A DNA stretch of 64,000 bases. Origin: Anaerococcus ihuae. Lineage in GTDB: Bacteria; Bacillota; Clostridia; Tissierellales; Peptoniphilaceae. The stretch spans positions 502,001 through 566,000 of the forward strand of contig NZ_CAKMRU010000001.1 in NCBI RefSeq assembly GCF_928368155.1, read 5' to 3'. Position 1 is the first letter of the stretch; every line of letters begins with the position of its first letter. The position numbers and the translations under genes were made by a program. Below, in pieces: positions 57,516-64,000 of this stretch. Below the pieces are notes generated by a model. It was not told where the DNA came from. It did no database searches and saw nothing but the letters and a program-made list of their open reading frames with translations.

Positions 57516-58245
57516 GGCCGCATTTTTTGATATTGATGGAACCTTATTTAGAAATTCACTATTAATAGAGCATTATTTTCTTATGACAGAAGATGGAATT
57601 CTCGATAAGGAAAATTGGATTAAAAATGTAAAGCCTCTATACCAAAAATATCAAGATAGAAAAGGTCCATATGAGGATTATTTAGATAAAGCCTCATTAC
57701 TTTATCAAAAAAACCTTGTAGGAATTGACAAAGATACTATAAACTTATATGCAAAAAAAGTTATTGAAATTAATAAAAGTAAAATTTATAGGGTAACAAA
57801 AAATGCTTTGGAATTTCATAAAAAAGAGGGATATAAAATCTTTGTGATTTCTGGATCTCCAGATTTTTTGGTAAGAGACTTTGCTAAAATTTATGGGGCA
57901 GATGATACAATAGCAACAAAATATATTTTTGATGAAAACAAAAAGTTTACTGGAAAGATTCTACCAATGTGGGATAGCAAAAATAAGAAAAAATCTATTA
58001 ATTTTTTAACAAAAAAATATAATATTGACTTAGATAAATCTCATGCCTACGGAGATACAAATGGTGATTTTTCTATGTTTGAAAAAGTAGGAAATGCTCA
58101 TGCTATTAACCCAAGTTTTGAGCTAATTAATAGACTATTTGATGATGAAAAATTAAGAGAAAAAACAAAAATTCATGTTGAAAGAAAAGATGTAAATTAT
58201 AATTTTTTATTAAAGGATTTGAAAGTAAATTTTCATCAATTTTAA
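57502..58245 (+). CDS. HAD-IB family hydrolase (SerB-like)
   Basis: A 247-residue phosphatase of the HAD IB class. Motif I is FFDIDGTLFRNS, motif II VISGSPDFL, motif III the lysine in WDSKNKKKS and motif IV GDTNGDFSMFEKVGNAHAIN. The middle helical cap fits phosphoserine-phosphatase relatives. The substrate is unknown; candidates are phosphoserine, phosphoethanolamine or lysophospholipid. The motif AINPSFEL is usual for this subclass. It ends the rdgB operon. Confidence 0.9.
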   Translation: MGKNKAAFFDIDGTLFRNSLLIEHYFLMTEDGILDKENWIKNVKPLYQKYQDRKGPYEDYLDKASLLYQKNLVGIDKDTINLYAKKVIEINKSKIYRVTKNALEFHKKEGYKIFVISGSPDFLVRDFAKIYGADDTIATKYIFDENKKFTGKILPMWDSKNKKKSINFLTKKYNIDLDKSHAYGDTNGDFSMFEKVGNAHAINPSFELINRLFDDEKLREKTKIHVERKDVNYNFLLKDLKVNFHQF

Positions 58246-58283
58246 ATTTTTTTCAGGTGAATAAAATTAAATTAAATTATTTT

Positions 58284-58368
58284 AAATAGCTAGATTGTAA
58301 ATGATTTATACATAATTTAGTAAATATTGCATAAATTATACATCTGTTTTAGCTATTTTTATTTTTCC
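58284..58368 (+). terminator. Possible extended terminator
   Basis: AAATAGCTA (58284-58292) can pair with TTAGCTATTT (58349-58358), followed by TTATTTTT. The 56-nt loop holds weak internal pairing. It may end the HAD operon. Confidence 0.4.
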
Positions 58369-58442
58369 ATAAATAAATATAAATAAATTTATTTGATTTT
58401 ATGTTAAAATTTATTTACAGACTAAGAAGAGGGATAAGAAAT

Positions 58443-59149
58443 ATGACATCAAGTGCGGAAAAAAACCAATAATTGAAAAACTTGAATATGATTATTTAAT
58501 TAATGAGGATATATCCTCACTTAATACATTGATGTCACTTTATGATAATAAAAATTTTAGTAATTATAAGAAAAATAAATTTTTTATAAAACCTTATATA
58601 TTAAAAAATTTGAAAAAGAATTTTTGGTATTTATCTGATATAGATCAAATAATAATAAGCTTAGATAAATCAATTGGCAAAGATTTAGATAGGTTTGAAT
58701 TTCTATTAACTTTAAAAAGCGAGTATAAGGCATTCAAAGATAAGGAATTAATTGATGACTTAGAGTACCTCGCTATTAATTATTATGGGGTGTCTTTTTT
58801 ATTTGAGGAAAATCAAATTTTTACTGAAGATACTTCTTATGTAAGAAATGAAAAAGAAAATTATCTTAAGAAAATATATAATAACAAAGAGTTGGTTTCA
58901 AAAATTAGAAAAAGTGTTAAAAATTATTCTGATACATATTTAAAGTTAAAAGTTTTAAACCTTGATGTAAATACCAATAAACAATTAGCTTTTGATATTG
59001 ATATGATTTACACAGAGGATATTACATTAAAGCAGGCTCAAGAAATAAACGACAAATTAGTTAGTCTTCTTTATAACATAGCAATTGATGTTTATGCTAA
59101 TTATTATTGGAAGGGACTTTGTATAGAAGTTGTAAATAGGTATCATTAA
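58443..59149 (+). pseudogene. Hypothetical gene interrupted by a -1 frameshift
   Basis: Translation from ATG 58443 (GAGGG ribosome site 58429-58433) reads MTSSAEKNQ and stops at 58470. A shift of -1 in the A7 tract (58459-58465, heptamer A AAA AAC in frame) continues as KKPIIEKLEYDYLINEDISS and onward to the stop at 59149. The 206-residue downstream frame from ATG 58532 has no ribosome site. One extra A would restore a single protein of about 235 residues. Either a homopolymer indel, a sequence error, or programmed -1 frameshifting. The protein is charged, helical and unrecognised. Confidence 0.6.
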
Positions 59150-59152
59150 GAC

Positions 59153-59175
59153 AAAAGGGCGATTAGCCCTTTTTT
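59153..59175 (+). terminator. Terminator before the ruv operon
   Basis: AAAAGGGC-GATTA-GCCCTTTTTT; the stem is 7-8 bp and the T run belongs to it. Confidence 0.85.
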
Positions 59176-59200
59176 AATTGTAAGTTTGAGAAAGGTTAGT

Positions 59201-59695
59201 ATGATTATTTTAGGAATTGATCCAGGTATTGCTATTATGGGATACGGGGTATTAGAAGTAAATGGAAATAGGTATAAAGTTTTAGAAAATGGTGTAATCA
59301 CTACTTCTGCTAAAACAAAAACACCAAAAAGGCTTGAAATTTTATATAATAATTTAAATGATATTATAAAAGAATTTAAGCCAGATGAGTTTGCTATTGA
59401 GGAATTATTTTTTAATCAAAATGTAAAAACTGCAATTACTGTAGGTCATGCTAGAGGAATTCAAGTTTTGTGTGCCCAAGTAAATGATTTACCAATTTAC
59501 GAATATACTCCTCTTCAGATAAAACAAGCTATAACAGGATTTGGTAGGGCAAATAAAAAACAAATGCAAGAAACAGTTACGACTTTACTAAATTTAAGTG
59601 AGATTCCAAAACCAGATGATGCTGCTGATGCCTTGGCAGTTTCTCTTACTCACGCCTTTAGTCAAAGATTTAAAGAACAATTTAGGATGAATTAA
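59201..59695 (+). CDS. ruvC: Crossover junction endodeoxyribonuclease RuvC
   Basis: RuvC cuts Holliday junctions by nicking two opposite strands. The acidic catalytic residues are D in GIDPGIA near the N-terminus, E in AIEELFFNQNV and the DDAADALAVSL pair at the C-terminal end. The length is 164 residues from ATG 59201, preceded by GAGAAAGG; the open frame from 59186 starts with TTG inside that site. The stop overlaps ruvA by one base. Confidence 0.95.
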   Translation: MIILGIDPGIAIMGYGVLEVNGNRYKVLENGVITTSAKTKTPKRLEILYNNLNDIIKEFKPDEFAIEELFFNQNVKTAITVGHARGIQVLCAQVNDLPIYEYTPLQIKQAITGFGRANKKQMQETVTTLLNLSEIPKPDDAADALAVSLTHAFSQRFKEQFRMN

Positions 59696-60288
59696 TGATT
59701 AGTTATATAATAGGTGAAATTAAATATATTGGAGAAGATAGTTTTGTTATTGAAAATAATAATATTGGTTATTTGATTAATTCTTCATTTAATACTATAA
59801 AAACTTTGGAAATAAATAATGAATTTAAAATTTTTACAAAGATGAATGTAAGGGAAGATGACATTTCTCTTTTTGGTTTTTCATCAAAAGATGAACTAGA
59901 AGTTTTTGAGCTTTTGACAAGTGTATCAACCATAGGTCCTAAAAATGCAATAGCAGTTTTATCAACTTTGAATGTAGATAAGATAAAACTAGCTATAGTA
60001 AATAATGATATTGATACTTTGACAAAAGCCAAAGGAATTGGCAAGAAAACTGCATCAAGAATTATTCTTGAGCTTGTCGATAAGGTTAAGAAAATGGCAA
60101 TAAATGAAGATTTGACAATTTCAGATACAAAAATCACAGGTACTAATAGTGAAATTGATGTAGCAAGAGAAGCTTTAATAAATCTTGGATATCAAAGAAA
60201 CAGTATTGATAAAGTTTTATCTTCACTAAAAGATTCTGACCTAAGCCTTGAAGAGATAATAAAAGAGGCTTTAAAGCGAATGATTTAG
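59695..60288 (+). CDS. ruvA: Holliday junction branch migration protein RuvA
   Basis: RuvA binds four-way junctions and loads RuvB. The N-terminal beta domain has YIIGEIKYIGEDSFVIENNN, followed by tandem helix-hairpin-helix motifs with VSTIGPKNAIAVLST and KAKGIGKKTASRIILEL. The C-terminal domain III (about residues 145-197) contacts RuvB. 197 residues, normal length. It overlaps ruvC by one base and precedes ruvB by 9 bp. Confidence 0.96.
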   Translation: MISYIIGEIKYIGEDSFVIENNNIGYLINSSFNTIKTLEINNEFKIFTKMNVREDDISLFGFSSKDELEVFELLTSVSTIGPKNAIAVLSTLNVDKIKLAIVNNDIDTLTKAKGIGKKTASRIILELVDKVKKMAINEDLTISDTKITGTNSEIDVAREALINLGYQRNSIDKVLSSLKDSDLSLEEIIKEALKRMI

Positions 60289-60297
60289 GATGGTTTT

Positions 60298-61305
60298 ATG
60301 TACGATCAAAATGAAAGAATAGTTGGCTCTAATGAGCAAATAAATGACAAATACAAGGAAATAACTATAAGACCTAAGTGGTTAAAAGATTATATAGGTC
60401 AAGATAAAGCTAAAGAAAAATTGAAAATTTTTATAGAATCTTCAAAAAAAAGACAAGAACCCCTTGACCATGTTTTATTGCAAGGTCCTCCAGGACTTGG
60501 TAAGACTACTCTTTCAAATATTATTGCCAATGAATTGGGAGTAAATATTAGAATTACAAGTGGTCCTGCTATAGAAAGACCATCAGACCTTGCAAGTATT
60601 CTTACAAATCTTGATAAGGGTGATGTATTATTTATTGATGAAATTCACAGAATAAACAGGTCGGTTGAAGAAATTTTATACCCTGCTATGGAAGATTTTG
60701 CTCTTGATATTATTGTAGGAAAAGGCCCAAACGCCCAATCTATTAGAATTGACTTGGAAAAATTTACTCTTGTAGGAGCAACAACAAGGGCTGGTATGCT
60801 TTCAGCTCCTTTGAGAGATAGGTTTGGAGTTTTGCTATCTTTAAATTTATATGATACAAAAGATTTAACAAAAATTGTAAAAAGATCAGCAGATATTTTA
60901 AATATTCCAATAGAAGATAAGGGAGCATTTGAAATTGCTAGAAGAAGTAGGGGAACCCCAAGAATTGCAAACAGACTTTTAAAAAGAGTAAGGGATTATG
61001 CAATTGTAAAAAAAGATGAAGTTATTGATTATGAAACTTCATGTGAAGGACTTGAACTCCTCGAAGTAGATCACATGGGTCTTGATAGTATGGATAAAAA
61101 AATAGTCCTTACTATGTATGAAAATTTTGATGGAGGTCCAGTTGGAATTGATACGATTGCTGCTTCAACAGGAATAGAAAATGTTACTATAGAAGATGTT
61201 TATGAGCCATATTTATTACAAATCGGATTTTTAACAAGAACTCCAAGAGGAAGAATTCTTACAAAAAAAGCTTATGAACATTACGGATTAAAATTTGAGG
61301 ATTAA
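60298..61305 (+). CDS. ruvB: Holliday junction branch migration ATPase RuvB
   Basis: RuvB is the AAA+ motor that pumps DNA through the junction. Walker A is [10 protein letters not shown], Walker [10 protein letters not shown], sensor 1 [18 protein letters not shown] with the arginine finger, and the C-terminal winged helix ends in [16 protein letters not shown]. 335 residues, normal. GGATGGTTTT precedes the start only weakly; coupling to ruvA is likely. Confidence 0.97.
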   Translation: MYDQNERIVGSNEQINDKYKEITIRPKWLKDYIGQDKAKEKLKIFIESSKKRQEPLDHVLLQGPPGLGKTTLSNIIANELGVNIRITSGPAIERPSDLASILTNLDKGDVLFIDEIHRINRSVEEILYPAMEDFALDIIVGKGPNAQSIRIDLEKFTLVGATTRAGMLSAPLRDRFGVLLSLNLYDTKDLTKIVKRSADILNIPIEDKGAFEIARRSRGTPRIANRLLKRVRDYAIVKKDEVIDYETSCEGLELLEVDHMGLDSMDKKIVLTMYENFDGGPVGIDTIAASTGIENVTIEDVYEPYLLQIGFLTRTPRGRILTKKAYEHYGLKFED

Positions 61306-61306
61306 G

Positions 61307-63720
<2,414 letters not shown>

Positions 63721-63721
<1 letters not shown>

Positions 63722-63771
63722 AAGCTTTTCTAGATTGTTAAAAACAACAGTCTAAAAAAGCTTTTTTTTTT
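63721..63771. terminator. Terminator between yajC and the symporter gene
   Basis: AAAGCTTTTCTAGATTGTT (63721-63739) pairs with AACAGTCTAAAAAAGCTTT (with mismatches), then a long T run. It lies between convergent genes. Confidence 0.8.
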
Positions 63772-64000
63772 AATTATTTTTAAGTAAAAAATTATATTCA
63801 TCAGGACTTTTTCTTATTTTTTCAGGATCTTTAAAAAAGTCTTTACTTAATTTTACAACAGTTGGTGCAAGATTTATTAGGGCATATAGGTTAGGAAGTG
63901 CCATAAAACCATTTAATATATTTGCAACAATCCAAACAAGCCCAAGATCCATATTTGCTCCAAGAAATACAAATATAACGTAAAGAATTCTATAAGGAAT
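63770..64000 (-). CDS. Alanine/glycine:cation symporter, C-terminal end (partial)
   Basis: Only the last 76 residues lie in the window; the frame stays open to base 64000. The visible part reads IPYRILYVIFVFLGANMDLG at its edge, then NILNGFMALPNLYALINLAP and a short lysine-rich tail. These match the last two membrane helices of AGCS-family sodium/alanine symporters. An internal ATG at 63952 should not be taken as the start. Confidence 0.85.
   Translation of the reverse strand: MPYRILYVIFVFLGANMDLGLVWIVANILNGFMALPNLYALINLAPTVVKLSKDFFKDPEKIRKSPDEYNFLLKNN

Noticed and set aside
63770-63952. A 60-residue protein starting at 63952
   Set aside because: The frame stays open to the window edge and the extra residues fit the symporter, so this is an internal ATG.

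Overview
The window reads as a chromosomal segment of a low-GC, AT-rich Gram-positive anaerobe. Peptoniphilaceae (Anaerococcus, Peptoniphilus or Finegoldia type) is the best guess. The grounds are the very A/T-biased codon use, strong AGGAGG ribosome sites, TTGACA/TATAAT promoters, a CcpA-like regulator beside HPr and enzyme I, a GlgC/GlgD pair, flavodoxin with a DUF3793 protein, and DUF6648 and DUF1292 proteins. The genus is inference. I see no rRNA or tRNA gene, CRISPR array, prophage or intact insertion sequence.

Layout. 1-4250: FMN-riboswitch-controlled riboflavin operon (ribD-ribE-ribBA-ribH) ending in a HAD phosphatase. 4261-5350: flavodoxin and DUF3793 protein on the minus strand, with a Fur-like palindrome at their promoter. 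5683-7661: PTS-dependent dihydroxyacetone kinase dhaKLM. 7653-9162 (minus): two rRNA/tRNA methyltransferases. 9284-14425: glmM, then rpmG-secE-nusG-rplK-rplA-rplJ-rplL with L1-type and L10-type leader elements. 14499-17131: Fur-family regulator, membrane acyltransferase-like protein, folC. 17349-21571: YfcC transporter and two M20 peptidases. 21573-22504: a gene-free stretch with two large structured palindromes, then tmRNA on the minus strand. 22647-32203: glycogen cluster glgC-glgD-glgA-glgP-like-pullulanase-phosphoglucomutase, without a branching enzyme. 32309-35603: FHA, SEDS and class B PBP cell-wall genes. 35606-37310: NAD kinase and a pseudouridine synthase. 37351-37515: probable 6S RNA. 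37592-42763: YtxH and DUF948 envelope proteins, CcpA-like regulator, HPr, enzyme I and an APH-like pseudokinase. 42854-53144: YitT, CvfB, parvulin, a PepD-like protein without metal ligands, DUF1292, radical SAM, P-loop, DUF6648, RluA, nucleoside kinase, ROK kinase, then a response regulator. 53135-58245: histidine kinase, lipoprotein, house-cleaning hydrolases. 58443-63721: a probably frameshifted gene, then ruvC-ruvA-ruvB-queA-tgt-yajC. 63770-64000: truncated end of an alanine/glycine symporter on the minus strand.

How the genes work together. Riboflavin synthesis sits next to a flavodoxin that uses its product. Enzyme I and HPr encoded at about 40 kb are the expected phosphate donors for DhaM at 7.3 kb, and HPr keeps the Ser46 site through which a CcpA-like protein would sense carbon status. 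The glycogen cluster would store glucose as ADP-glucose-derived polymer and debranch it.

The most unusual feature is a set of full-length proteins that keep the fold of known enzymes but lack the catalytic residues. These are the GlgP-like protein (no PLP lysine), the PepD-like protein (no metal ligands) and the APH-like protein behind ptsI (no catalytic aspartate). Other points for a second look are a -1 frameshift or homopolymer indel at an A7 tract (58459-58465), twin covarying L1-operator-like hairpins, a probably leaderless methyltransferase gene, and several promoter palindromes.
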